From Sindora glabra (lineage: Eukaryota > Streptophyta > Magnoliopsida > Fabales > Fabaceae), in the NCBI GenBank assembly GCA_020226215.1, contig CM035235.1, positions 6,461,151-6,525,150 of the forward strand: DNA of 64,000 nt, written 5' to 3'. Numbering within the stretch: the stretch's first letter is position 1; every line of letters starts with the position of its first letter. The position numbers and the translations under genes are program-made. Shown in pieces: positions 24,443 through 36,250 of this stretch. The notes under the pieces are model-generated. The model was not told the DNA's origin, made no database searches, and saw only the letters and a list, made by a program, of their open reading frames with translations.

Positions 24443-25464
24443 AAATCATTCATTTCCAACTTTGATTTAGAATATTTAGAACTAACTAAGAACATTGAAA
24501 AGATTGTCTTAAGTTACAACATATTTTTGGTTTTTGAATTCACAATTTGTCTTATATTATTATTTATTTATCATTTTTCATTAATTTCTAATTTTCTTCC
24601 TCTCATGCAGAAGTCGAGCAGTAACATTCTGGATGGAATTTAACACAAAGTTAGCAGCCCATGATTGCTAACATGTATAATTTTGATCTATCACTTATAA
24701 ACTTCATAGGTATTAGCTCTATTAGTTTTTATTGTATTAAATCCATTATATTGATTGAATACTGGTTATTTTACATTTTTTTCTCCTCACTAATATAGAT
24801 GTATAATTTGGCAATCGATGAATTGGTTGATAATACAAGCTAATTACTAGTTTCTTTCTTTCTTTTTTTTTTCTTTTTTGTACATGAAGCACATTGATAG
24901 TAAAGAAATGAGATTTTTTTGTGAGTAATAAGGCATAGAAAAAGAAAAGACAAAGATTCATTTCTAGTTACTTTTTGTGATTTAGGAAGAAACATGTAAT
25001 TATAAAGCATTAGTATGAAACCCTAATAACCATATTGGTTTAGATCTTTTTGTTTTCTATTATAATGAACTTTAATGATAAGTTTTTACATGCTTTCATA
25101 GTGAAGTGAACTAGCTAAGAAGTTAGTATGAATAGATTTAATACATATAACACAACTACTGATCAAATTTATGGTTATTAAGTTATGTTGGATGTTGCAT
25201 GGATCTAGTTAATATTGATGTAAAAATTGTGCAATTGAAGTTTTTGAACTAATGTGTTTTTCTTATGCATTCTTCCTTTAATTTCTATTATGTTAATGTA
25301 GTATAGGTTGTTCTATTATGTTCTTATTATTTTGTTAAAATATCCAATATGTTTTCTTTTAGCCATAAAAAATGTAAATTTACTAATTTTAGCATCAATT
25401 TTCATACCATAATGCCTTCATGAATTAGGCTTTGTGTTGGTCATTCTATCCTATTTTTTGTTAC

Positions 25465-25690
25465 AAAATGAGTTAAGCTTCCAACAAGCCTATTTTCTTG
25501 ATTTTCACTGCCCTAAAATGAATTAGGCTTGAAATTTAGCTTTTAAAAAAAATAGTTCTAGAAAATTAATTAGGCTTCCAACAGGCCTATTTTCTAAATT
25601 TTTATTGTTATAAAATGACTTAAGCGTGAAATTTGCATTTTTTTAAAAAAAATGGTTCCAAAAAATTAATTAGGCTTCTAATAAGTCCAA
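25465..25690. repeat. tandem repeat, unit about 99 bp, 2.2 copies
   Basis: AAGCTTCCAACAAGCC at 25,474, AGGCTTCCAACAGGCC at 25,572 and AGGCTTCTAATAAG at 25,672 mark successive units 98-100 bases apart. Each unit also carries an AAAATGANTTAGGC-like inner phrase. Confidence 0.75.
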
Positions 25691-27227
25691 ACCTAATCAA
25701 ATAGTTTGATCTACTTAAAACCATATTCACCCAGCCCATTCGGGTGTTAGGCTTAGGTGGTTGGCAAAAGGTGGCCATATTCCATCATGACCTAATTCCA
25801 ATCAGTTATGAAAGAGGCCCAAATCTATTTGTACCTGCCTAATACTCACCCTTACCTATTGTTTTATATAAAGCCAAAATTTAAACTTGATCTAACATGT
25901 TTAACAAATATGGCATAGGGGCAAATAAACTTTCAAATAAGCTAATAGGTAAAGGCCTTTAAAGCATAAAAAACTAATAATTAAATTTTATATATATTTA
26001 TAATTATATATATATATATATATATATATTAAAATATATTAATATTACATATATATTATATGACGTTATTCATATAAATCTATTAATTATTAAAAAAACT
26101 GTTAATAGGCTTACAAGTCTAGCATTAAAGATCAAACCTAACTAACATATTTATTTAAATAAACCTATTTATTAGCCTTAACTTAATTTGTTTGGATAAA
26201 AAATGTTAGATTAAACTGAAATTAGGCTAGATTGTAAATCTCTTATAGGTGACCTACCCTATTTCCACCCTTATTTGTAACTAATAGGTCTATAATGGAT
26301 TTTTAATAATAATAATTTATTAGTATTATTTGATAAAATCAAATTAATATTATTTACCTTTGATAACTCATTTGGCTTTTACTAAGTGGCTTGTTAGCCT
26401 TAAACTTGTGAGTCAAGGCAATAATGCCATATTAGAACCAGTTTTCTATAGCCATAAGAAAGATAAAGATGAACAATACTTACTTATTAACCTTATGTTT
26501 GTATATAATTAGAAAAAGCAAGGAAAACATAGGTGAAAGAAAAAAAAGGTAGAAATAAAATATTTGAAAAAGAACTTTTTTTATTTATTGTTTATATGTG
26601 TAGAAAATAGGTGGAAAGAAAATGATAAAAATATTAATTTCTTATTTGATTTAATTGAAAAATAAAAAAGAATAAAGAAATAATTTGTTAAATGATAAAA
26701 TTACTCCTAATTCAAGTTAACAAAGCTATTTCATAAGCTTTACAAAAGGTTAATTTTGTAATTATAAAATTTTCTACCTTTTTTCAATACCTATTTAATA
26801 GAAAAACATTTTGCTAATTCCCGAAGTACTTTTGCAATTATTTTTCTTTCCATATCAAATTTTTATAGTATCTAAATACTAAAAAAATTATTTTCAATAT
26901 TTTATCTAGAAAAAAACAAAGGGTTATTTAACATTGACATTAATAAACAATTGTAGTTTATAATTTAATTAATTTCAAATTGTTACATCTTCACTTTTAA
27001 AAAATGTAAGTGGCTCGAATCATAATGGTAGTATCCAACCTTGATTAAATACTCAAAATACCATAATTTATCTTTTATCTACTATATTTATATTATATAT
27101 TAGATATAATATTTTTTATCTTTTTCAATGCTAAGTACCATTCTTATAACTTACTATGCGTGAATTTGTTATTTCTCAAAGAATATTGTGTTGTGGTAAG
27201 TTACACTTGCACAATCAATGTAAAGAA

Positions 27228-27655
27228 TTGAATCTCTCATTTAGATATAGCAATTTATATTAAATAGAGAAAAAAACTCATCGATTTCTTTCCTTCATTT
27301 ATTGCATTTTCATTATTTCTTTGATTTCTTTCCCTCATTTACTAAGTTTTTTAATTTTCATATATTTTCTTCATCTATGAAATTATCTCCCTAATTTCTC
27401 TCCTTTATTTATTATATTTTCATAATTACTCCAATCTCTTTTCCTAATTTATTGCATTTTCTTAGATTGAATCTTTTATTTACATATATCAATTTATATT
27501 AAATTAAAAAAAACTCCATAATTTCTTTTCCTTATTTATTACATTTTCATATTTTCATAATATTTTTTATTTTTTCCTAATTTGTTGAACTTTTTAATTT
27601 TTATATATTATCTTTTTTTAGAATAATCTCCTTAATTTCTTTTCCTTATGCAAAC
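27228..27655. repeat. tandem repeat, unit about 239 bp, 1.8 copies
   Basis: TTGAATCTCTCATTTAGATA (27,228) recurs as TTGAATCTTTTATTTACATA (27,467). Both are followed by CAATTTATATTAAAT and by pyrimidine-rich TTTATTNCATTTTC phrases. Confidence 0.65.
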
Positions 27656-28693
27656 TAATTGATTTCTATGAGCACTAATTGACTATTAGCAATTAATTCA
27701 TTTATTCTAATAAAAATCATGTCTTCATCTCCAATTGATTTCTATTTCCATTTCCATTTTTACATCTCCATTTATATCATTGAAAAATATTCAAACCCTT
27801 ATAATATATAAATTTCATCGTCGATTTTCTATTAAGAAAAGCATTGACATTCTCTTTGCCTTATCTTTTTCCTATTGACCAAACTTCCTCTCCCTTATAT
27901 CTCTCTCTCATGTTTCTTAATCCCAAATCATAAAACCTACGATTAGTCCCAACTCTAACCATACAAGCTATTTAGTTTATATTGTTTTGTTATTAATAAT
28001 ACTTACCCTTTGAATCATTGTGATGCCATCTGAGCAAGTGATGGCTATTGCCTTTGCCAATTTCTTTTGACATGTCACTTTACTATAGTTATTAATTTAT
28101 AAATATAAATCTATTTAGAAATACTATTCTATTTCTTTAATTTTCTTTTACTAGTATCATTTTCTTCTTTGGTTTTTTTCTATGCATTCACCTATAGCAT
28201 AATTATGTTGGAGAATTTTTTTAATAATACATAAAAAATTTACCTTCTAATTTTTAACACTTATTTATTCAATTATGTCAAAATGCAATGCATAATAATA
28301 TTAAAATTTTAATACTATGATAAAATTAAACATTATTCTATTTAAAAATATAACACTCACAATGTTTTGCTTTAAAATAACTATATGAGTGAAAACGGAT
28401 CCAAGTAGTGAGTTTAGATAATAGTATTCTCCACCTAAAGAAACAAGTAAAGGAGAATTCCATTCTAACAAACAATCTTTTTGAACTTAAGCTCCTTTTC
28501 TTGCATCTTTTGTTGTTTGTATTAATTTTTTTGTATCAATTAAATTTATTATATGTGACTTGCTTTATTATATAAAGTAACTTATTTTTTTTATAATCAT
28601 AAATGTGGTATGAGGTTGATATACATTCATATTTCTATTATAAGTTGATAAGGTGAAAAAGTTTTACATATCTTGCATTGAGAAAGTAGGTAA

Positions 28694-28800
28694 TGCAATT
28701 TTTTTTGGTACAAGATTAAAATATATATGCTTTCAAATTTTTATCGATGCAATTTTTTTTGGGTACAAGATTAAAGTATATATACTCTCAAATTTCTATC
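28694..28800. repeat. tandem repeat, 54 bp unit, two copies
   Basis: TGCAATTTTTTTTGG, TACAAGATTAAA and TATATA(G/C) phrases repeat from 28,694 and 28,748. Short flanking phrases (TATATTCAT) also match on both sides. Confidence 0.75.
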
Positions 28801-29027
28801 AAAGGCTAATGTATATTCATCTTTTCATTGTTAGTTGAATTTCAATCTTTTACTATATTTAACATATATACATTTACATTACAGTATGTAACTCTTGGAG
28901 AAACTTATGTGTTTAATCAAATAAATATTTTTTATTTAGAAAGTATTTGGAAAGATTATTTAATAAATTAGATAATATTTATTTTTATTATCTATCATGA
29001 TTTAAATTTTTATAGAATTAAGGATGA

Positions 29028-29028
<1 letters not shown>

Positions 29029-29070
<42 letters not shown>
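29029..29070. repeat. compound (TA)n(CA)n microsatellite
   Basis: About 9 TA units run into 12 CA units. The same compound layout, TA then TG, appears inside the MULE at 44,084. Confidence 0.9.
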
Positions 29071-29431
29071 TTCCATTTCATATAAATAAATGTTATTTCT
29101 TATATATATAATTTTATGTTATTTTTCTAAATTTAATTTTTTAAAATTTTAAATGTGTATGCATTCTCATAATTGTGGTAATGATCTCTATTAATGTAAC
29201 ATTACAATAATATAATAGCTTTATCAATTAATAATGGATTACAAAAAATAGTACATCCTCTTATTTATTTTTAATATAATTATATCAATTTTATAATTAT
29301 TTAATTGATATAAACATGATAACATATTTTACATTAACCATTTGAATATTTTGTAATTTAAAATTTAAAATTATAATTTATATTATAAATTATTATCAAC
29401 TAAAATTAATTAAATATGTGTATCACATGTG

Positions 29432-29516
29432 CTACAAGTTAGTCCATTTATATAAAAGGTCTTCTAAATATCCTTACAAGTTAGTCTATTTATATAAAAG
29501 GTCTTCTAAATATCCT
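29432..29516. repeat. perfect-like tandem duplication, 42 bp unit
   Basis: ACAAGTTAGTC(C/T)ATTTATA and AAAAGGTCTTCTAAATATCC occur twice, 42 bases apart, with one visible difference. This indicates a recent slip duplication. Confidence 0.85.
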
Positions 29517-30224
29517 TTCTTAGTTTTAAATTGTTGTTGATATGTGGCATTTGGGGCCGGAGGGGGGATTTTTTTTCCCGCCTCTTTGCCTTCAAGGCAG
29601 TGAGTGAGGCCTTATTTTCTTTTTATTTATATGTAACAATAATGACAATTTATATTATATTTAATGATATAAATAAAAATAAATAATAATATTATATAGT
29701 TCATATATTATATTATACATAATTTTAATTTGTATATAAAACCAAGACAATTAATTGAGTTTATGTCTAAAATATTATTATATTTTCTTCATTTATAATC
29801 ATTTTATATTTTCACTTTTATTTTCAACAGATTGGAGTAAAGATTTATAATATATTTAAAGTTTTGTCCCTATATATGTAAGTTTTGCAACATTACTTTA
29901 ACATAATAAATGTATATTATGATACATATATCAAACTATTTTATCTATGTTTGCTCATAAATTATATATTTTGATTCTAAATTTTTCCATAAATTATATT
30001 TTAACATTTTTTTTATTATGATTCATGTCATGTACTTTTACTCTCACCTCTTAAGAAAAAGGTAATTATAATTTTCAAAACTTTAAAAAATAGAAATTGC
30101 ATTCCCATTAATCTATTTATTTATCTTCTATATAAAAAGTGAGATTATTTTGTCTTTTAGTGTTTTTCATTGTTCTGTTTTATAATTATTATCAATATAT
30201 TTTGGAACATGTCTACGCAGAAAT

Positions 30225-30502
30225 ATTTCAGAAAGCAGTGTCTGTTGCAATTGTCCCGGGTCAATTTTCTTCATCGATGAGAAAATTTAGACTATAACAT
30301 CTATGCAAGTTGTTGTTTTGCCAATTCTACCTTTCCCATTACATTTAACTATCACCAGACCCAACATCAAGAATGAGCACACTTCTCATACCAGATATTC
30401 AAGCCTACTGAATAATTGGCTCATAAAAAGTGCCAGCTTCAGTTAATCTTTTCAGCAACATCTTTAACAATTCTTTCAATAAACTCAAATTCATATTCAA
30501 AC
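30225..30502 (-). pseudogene. start of a second TNL NBS exon, right arm
   Basis: The acceptor CAG at 30,505-30,503 precedes FEYEFEFIERIVKDVAEKIN and then TGA. Beyond the stop, degenerate phrases such as DVGSGD mark the former P-loop region. Homology with the left arm fades near 30,225. If the upstream NBS-TIR exon is spliced to this one, translation would end after about 20 further residues. Confidence 0.65.
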
Positions 30503-30751
30503 CTGTCAGATCAACAACAATTTGTAAAGTTAAACCGAGAGTACACCAAGTTCATGTCTAAATTCAAACTCCAGATTTCAAAATGCATGTGAAGTTGTTA
30601 ACCAAGTTTATATAAAGTAAAATGCATTCATCGAAGATAGCACAAGTTGTTCTTTTTCATTCTTTCACTTATTTATTAACATGAAAATTATAGGACAATC
30701 GAATAAGAGCAAAATATATAAAAAAGAAAAAATAGTAGAAATAATGTGGAA

Positions 30752-32011
30752 TTACCCATATTTCAAATGCCATCCAGACAAGTTAGCTGCTTCATTGAGA
30801 GCCAACTTCCACTTACGTAGCTTCTCCTTGTCATCTTTGAATCTTTCCTCATGTTTAGCGAATGCTTCTGCATAGCTCCCTAATTGATGTCGGACTTCTG
30901 CTGGATCCACATTGTAAAACAACGGCAAAACCAGTTGATCTTTGCCCATTTTGCACTCAAGGATCTTGACAAGTTCATCGAGGCACCATGTTGAGAGGGC
31001 AAAGTTTTTTGAGAATACAATGATGGCACTTCTTGACTTATCAATCGCCTTGCGGAGAGCAGGTGAAATTTCCTCTCCTCCCTTAAGCTCTTTATCCATG
31101 AAGGTTTTGATTCCCTTCTGTTCAAGAGCACGGTACAGGTGACCGGTAAAGTTGTATCGGGTCTCTCCTTTAAAACATAAGAAAACATCATGAGGCCTAT
31201 TAGTGAAGAAAGGGGAAGACTCTGCTGCCTTTGTCATGATATTAATGAAAACTTCTTTCTCAACTTCCTCCCATCCATTGTAGCTTGTTTGAAACACTCC
31301 CTTAATCTTCCTTCTAGGATTTTCAAACAAAGCATTCCACTCTTCTACACTCTTACCAAACAACTTAGCACCTACTATTTCCAAATACAATGGAAGCCCA
31401 CTGCAACTAGGTATTATTTGCTGTGAAATTTCTTTGTAACTTGGATCTATCTTTTCACCTTTAAAAGCATTCCAAGTGAATAGTTCGAGAGCTTCTTTAT
31501 GATTGAATTTCTCAACATCATAAATCTTTTTAATCCCATTGGAAGTTAGCAAATCTTTATACCTCGTTGTAACAATGATTCTACTCCCAGGACCAAACCA
31601 GTCAAGTCCTCCAGCTAATAATTGCAACTGCTTTAATTTGTCGATATTATCAAGAATCAAAAGAACTCTCTTTGTTCTAAGCCAAGTTTGTATTACTGAA
31701 ATTCCTTTGTTAACGTGTCCTGCCCTGATATCATTCTTCCCAAGTATTTCAGAAAGAAGTGTCTCTTGGAGATAAACAAGGCCATGCATACTTGCATTTT
31801 CTCCAACATCAGCAAGAAAACACGAGCCTTGAAATAGGTTAGCAATCAAATTATATACAGCTCGAGCAATTGCTGATTTGCCTATTCCACGAATTCCTAC
31901 AATGCTTACTTCATAACTAAATCGAAGATCTAGTAGTGAGATTACTTCTTTCACACGGGATGTCAATCCCACTGGGTGATCAATGACATGCAAAGGACCA
32001 CTTCGAATCAT
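30752..32011 (-). CDS. NBS-TIR protein: TNL-type NB-ARC followed by a TIR domain
   Basis: A 419-codon open frame with reversed domain order. Residues 1-230 are a TNL-type NB-ARC: HPVGL, P-loop GIRGIGKSA (nine bases shorter than the left arm just before it), kinase-2 RVLLILDNID, RNBS-B GPGSRIIVTTRYKDLL and GLPLYLE. Around 250-270 is the ARC segment SYNGWEEVEKEVF; RNBS-D, ARC2 and MHD are absent. The TIR domain starts near 277 (HDVFLCFKGETRYNF) and retains STWCLDEL, whose Glu is the NADase residue in plant TIRs, and the NVDPAEVRHQ region. The exon begins at an acceptor (first base 32,051), so an upstream exon may exist; the first ATG is used here. The stop lies in the next intron, just past the donor at 30,756/30,755. 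Canonical TNLs are TIR first. Expression is unknown. Confidence 0.75.
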   Translation of the reverse strand: MIRSGPLHVIDHPVGLTSRVKEVISLLDLRFSYEVSIVGIRGIGKSAIARAVYNLIANLFQGSCFLADVGENASMHGLVYLQETLLSEILGKNDIRAGHVNKGISVIQTWLRTKRVLLILDNIDKLKQLQLLAGGLDWFGPGSRIIVTTRYKDLLTSNGIKKIYDVEKFNHKEALELFTWNAFKGEKIDPSYKEISQQIIPSCSGLPLYLEIVGAKLFGKSVEEWNALFENPRRKIKGVFQTSYNGWEEVEKEVFINIMTKAAESSPFFTNRPHDVFLCFKGETRYNFTGHLYRALEQKGIKTFMDKELKGGEEISPALRKAIDKSRSAIIVFSKNFALSTWCLDELVKILECKMGKDQLVLPLFYNVDPAEVRHQLGSYAEAFAKHEERFKDDKEKLRKWKLALNEAANLSGWHLKYG

Positions 32012-32068
32012 TTCAGAGACTTTTTGGGTGTTTCTTTCATCCTCTTCAAACCTGTAAAACTTTAAAAA

Positions 32069-32089
32069 AGAAGAAGAAGAAGAAGAAGA
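32069..32089. repeat. (AAG)7 microsatellite in the intron before the NBS-TIR exon
   Basis: Seven AAG units lie about 20 bases from the acceptor of the NBS-TIR exon, read as CTT on the gene strand. They extend the pyrimidine tract of the acceptor. The left arm has a plain T-run there (14,131-14,140). Confidence 0.85.
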
Positions 32090-32417
32090 GTTTAAGTCAA
32101 ACTAATTGCACAGAATTCACATCCATATATTAGTATTGTATGTCATATATTTTTCTCTTGGATATTAACTTGAATATTATCAGTGGAACATAAAAGGAAA
32201 GGTAACAGGTAAAATGAAAGCAGTACTATTTCACTAGGCTATTCTCTTATGGAAGACTAGAAAGGCTGAGATTTTTTAAAGTCATCAAGGCTCCTATTCT
32301 AGAAATATTTCCCATTGATGCAAACACAATGTTTGAAGGTTATTAGAGAATGGAGGGATGTGGATGACACGTCCAAGTTAAATCTAACACTAAGTATTTC
32401 CCCATTTTCTCAAAAAA

Positions 32418-34032
32418 TCAATTTGGAATTTCCAGAGAGTTATTATTAACTGTAACCAAGTGCAGAAACTTAAATACACAAAAATCTAACCCTTCAAGTA
32501 GTTTTTGGATAATGCACTGGTGCAAGATGATCCCTGGACACCATTTAAGCAAATCTGTTGTTAGCCATTCTTTCAGCTCAAAGTCTTCTTTCATTATGAA
32601 AGCATATTTATTCCTAGATGCAATTAAGAGTGCTACTTCATGAACAAGCCCATGCATTTTTACAAACCCCACACCTGTGTCATCTTCATCTTCAAGCAGC
32701 AAACCAGAGGCCTTTAAAGCTCCAATCATTGTGTAAAGTCTGTATCTTGCATGTCCCGTGCTATTTATATGTTTGAATATACCCAAACCCATTACATATT
32801 TCAACAAGTCTCCGACAAAAACTTTTGGTCCTACCACTCCACGAAGCAAGAATAGGGCCTTTACGTCATCACTTTCCAGTTGGCTGTAACTCAATTCGAA
32901 AGCTGAATAAGTTATCTCATGCAAATCGTTTTTGTCAACTGTTGCTAGTTGGCTCAAGGCATCTTCCCAAATGGGAATCTCCTTATTTTTTAAAGCCCTT
33001 GCTACCGTCACTATGTTAACCGGCAAACATGCACGCGTCTTGGCCAGTTCACTTGCTACGTGTTGATAACTGGTGTCTTTAGCAACATCCCCAGCCATGA
33101 CTTCGAACAAGCACCATGCTTCTTGTTCAGTTAAAACTTCGACTTTGAAATCCTTTTGAGTTTCCATTTCATTTAAAACGTCTTCATTTCTAGAGACCAG
33201 CAATATTTTGCAATCCAAGTGATGATCTCCAGAGATTATTTCTCTTTCCTCCAGGTTAATATTTCCCACGTAAGGAATTCCTATTTCCTCCCGTTTAATT
33301 GGTGCGTGAATGTCATCCAATATGACAAGCACATTTTTTTGCTTGTTTATCCTTTCGCGCAATCTGTTTGCCCTGCCAACCACAGTCTCCTCAGTGAATT
33401 CTAAACCCAACTGATCAGCGATCTCACTTCGAATTCTTTCAAGGTTTGGACCTTGTGTTACTGATGATTTAACCCCTTTATCAAACAGATTATCACGCTG
33501 AGCCATTCTAGCAACGTGTTCCACTAGGGTGCTCTTACCCACACCGCCTAATCCATAAACTCCAAGAATGCTCACTTCATGGTCAGCCAAAGCTTGCATA
33601 ATCCCATTTATGATAGGCATCCATGATTAAGTTTATGAAACGGCTAGTGCTAGAAGGCAAGCCTCCTCTTCCTGCAGCAGTAACTCCATCAAACTTGCCA
33701 GCTTCTAGCAAACCAGTAACATATTTTTCCAACTTCTTTGCTCTCTTACTCAGCTGATGTTTCCACCAGAGATTAGGAAATGAGCATTTAGTGCATCCTG
33801 CCTTCTCATGGCGAGGATCTTCAAAAAGTTGGCTCGCCTTTCTGGTGACTTCATCCACTCTGCTCAACCAGCTCTGCACAGTGACACAAATTTGTTTTCC
33901 ATTCCTTTTTTCAGCTGCAACCAATTCTTTAATAATATCACTTGCAAGTTTGAGCTCCTCAACTTTGTCCCTTAACTCCTGAAAATTGGCATTGTATAAC
34001 AATAAAATATCCAGTGCTTGGACAATCTTCAT
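32418..34032 (-). pseudogene. CC-NB-ARC resistance gene, right arm (copy 3), frameshifted
   Basis: The CC part (from ATG 34,032) and the NB-ARC part (open 33,620-32,418, 400 codons) lie in different frames. Against copy 1, two bases are missing near 33,630 (CTTAATCATGG against CTTTGAATCACGG on the gene strand). NB-ARC motifs are intact: GLGGVGKST, VLVILDDI, DCKILLVSRNEDVL, LFLLRGV; the MHD position reads VKMHGLV. The frame ends at TGA 32,418, the same site as copy 1; beyond it LRR-like phrases (FFEKMGK, VLDLTW) show the lost LRR. The acceptor CAG seen before the start in copy 1 reads CTG here. An NB-ARC-only product from the internal ATG at 33,620 remains possible. Confidence 0.8.
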
Positions 34033-34564
34033 TCTTGTTACCAGCACGGAAAAGAAAAAAGACAAGATAAGAGTGGAGGGGTAAGAATCGAAAGAGATAT
34101 TACCCTTACTAAGGATAAGACAAAGTAAATTAGAGTAATGAAAAAAATGGCAAGGAACACCATTACCCTTCTACAAGATATCAACAAGAGTGTTTCTGTA
34201 TTCGTGTTTGCACTAGGAGCTGAAAAGCAAGCAGAAACACTCCGTAGCCATGCGTGGAAATCGTATAACTTGCAACTCTTCTCCTTTGTTTAAATGATAA
34301 ATAGCAAATTAAGGAGGCAATTCAGAAGCAAGCCAAACAAAACAAAACATGGAAACAGAGTGGCCAACGTTATAGATGAAAATCAAACAAGGTACGGCTC
34401 CTGCAGGTATGAATACAACAAATGCACTTCTTCATTTTTGGCTCTTTGCTTCTTAGATTTTCTTATAGCAAATCAGAGTGAAAGCTGAACCTAGATTGTT
34501 AGGTGCTTCATGAAAGAGGTTAAGGTAAAGAAAATCTAGGACCAGAAAGCAAAGAAATCTACAA
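34033..34564 (-). promoter_or_regulatory. leader of the right-arm CNL, shared with copy 1
   Basis: It matches 1,671-2,210 closely, including a purine-rich run next to the start and GAGTGAAAGCTGAA(T/C)CTAGA. It is the likely 5'UTR and intron region. The match with copy 1 stops at about 34,567, an A-run. Confidence 0.5.
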
Positions 34565-34927
34565 AAAAATCCTATTCAAATTTTCTATTCTTTTTCCTTA
34601 TCTTGGAGTGAAAGTACCACTGAAACAGAAAACACAGATAACAAGTAAGCTGAACTCGTCTCCTTCAGCTAAATCTAAATTCCAATTGAAATCTGGAATC
34701 AGAAGGCTAATAAAACTGCGTAATCTTTCTTCTTTTTGGTCTTATTTTCTCTGTATACAACAAGAGCAAAAGCGGCAACCTCTATACAGAAAAGAGCTAA
34801 TGATAGACAAAATGAGGCATCTAAAAGGCTTACTCTCCTTCATCTAAGTCCACTAACTCCAAAGAAGTCTAAGCAATTCGGAAGCAATATGAATCAAGAA
34901 TTTAGTGCTTTTTCTAAAGAAAAAACA
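34565..34927 (-). promoter_or_regulatory. presumed promoter/first exon segment of right-arm CNL, matching 20,153-20,515
   Basis: This block matches 20,153-20,515 in inverted orientation but neither copy 1 nor the left arm at the same place. Its borders coincide with the end of copy-1 homology (34,567) and the restart of left-arm homology (34,930), so the upstream region is a mosaic of two sources. A promoter role is inferred from position and higher GC. Confidence 0.5.
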
Positions 34928-36250
34928 AAGTAGCCGGTGGAACCAATGAAGTAAGGAGACAGGTCCTCAACTTTTTATTTAATTAAACACAAAGTTTTAT
35001 AAATTGGCTTAAAAATACGTTAATTATTTTCATAATTATTTTTAATTAATATGACATCTTGTTTTATACAAATTAATTTTTTTAGAGTAATTAAATAAAA
35101 ATCAATTTTAATAAGTAATAATTGTCTTCTTATTTTTTTCTAAAAACAAACATACCTAAAATTGGTTTATAATTTTTAATGCAAACAACTTTATTTATCA
35201 TTAAAATCAAACATGAACTTTAAATGTTTACTTTTACATTTTTTACTGACCATACATTGGTTTCTGGTTGTGAATACAATAATTGATTATGTTTTATAAT
35301 ATTTTAAATAAATTAGTATCTTGTTTCAATAAATATGTAATTATGGAGTGAATAGAATATATAGAGACCACCAAAATGGTTGTTTTAATAGTATTAGATC
35401 ATTAATTCATCTTAGAAATCATGAGTTAAACGTAAGAGTGCTTCTAATTAATAAAATGTTACAAAACCTTCGAGATTACTCATGCTTTGATGAGATTATG
35501 ATGACAGGCTTACTTTTTGAATAATAATCATGATTGAAGTTAAATATTTTGTAAAGAGAGAATAATCCTATGAGAATGTCTATAAAAAGTAATTAATCCT
35601 AATTGTTTTTTATCTCTCTCTTTTTATTAACAAAAATGAAAAATAGGCAAAATAAAAAAATAAAATGCTTAATTTATAGTAGAAAATTTTTATTAAGTTC
35701 AAATTTTCAAAAGATAGTATAAAGTTTATATAAATATTTAATGTTATATAATATAACTAATGAAATTTAAGGAATTATATTCTTATATTAAATATTGTAA
35801 TTATATTAATATAATTTTGATTTCATTTATTTTGAGAAAAAATATTTTTCATAAAATACAATTACAAAATGTTAAGATATGAGAAAGTATTTTATTTGTT
35901 TAATATTAAAGCTCCATTTCACGTAAGTAGCTAATAAGTTAGCTCATAAGCTAATTAGTAGTTGATAACTAATAGATTATAACTGATAGCCGATAATTGA
36001 TGAGTTAACTAAAGTATTTTATAAAATTAGCTATTAAACTAGGATATAATTATATATTTTTATATATTTATAATTTAAAATTAAGATATAATTATGTTAA
36101 AATTAAATTAATTTTATTTTAAAAAAATATTTAGATTTATATTATAAATGATATAGGTCGTAAATTAATAAAATGAGTAAGAATAAATTTAAAAATATTT
36201 TGAAGAAATAGCAGTTTATAAGTTATAAATTACTTCAAGTAACTTATTAA

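Larger units (their letters stand above)
24443..30224. other. AT-rich region between hAT relic and right arm
   Basis: No gene was recognised over almost 6 kb. It contains small tandem repeats (listed separately), TA/CA microsatellites at 26,006-26,029 and 29,029-29,070, and a patch near 25,730-26,270 with AGGCTTAGGTGGTTGGC-like phrases resembling 4,400-4,940. At 29,550-29,610 there is a short GC-rich island around GGGGCCGGAGGGGGG with no assignable role. Confidence 0.5.

Noticed and set aside
30752..32051. Interpretation as an ordinary TNL read in the wrong order
   Set aside because: The NB-ARC phrases clearly precede the TIR phrases on the same strand and frame, without stop, and the left arm shows the same order.
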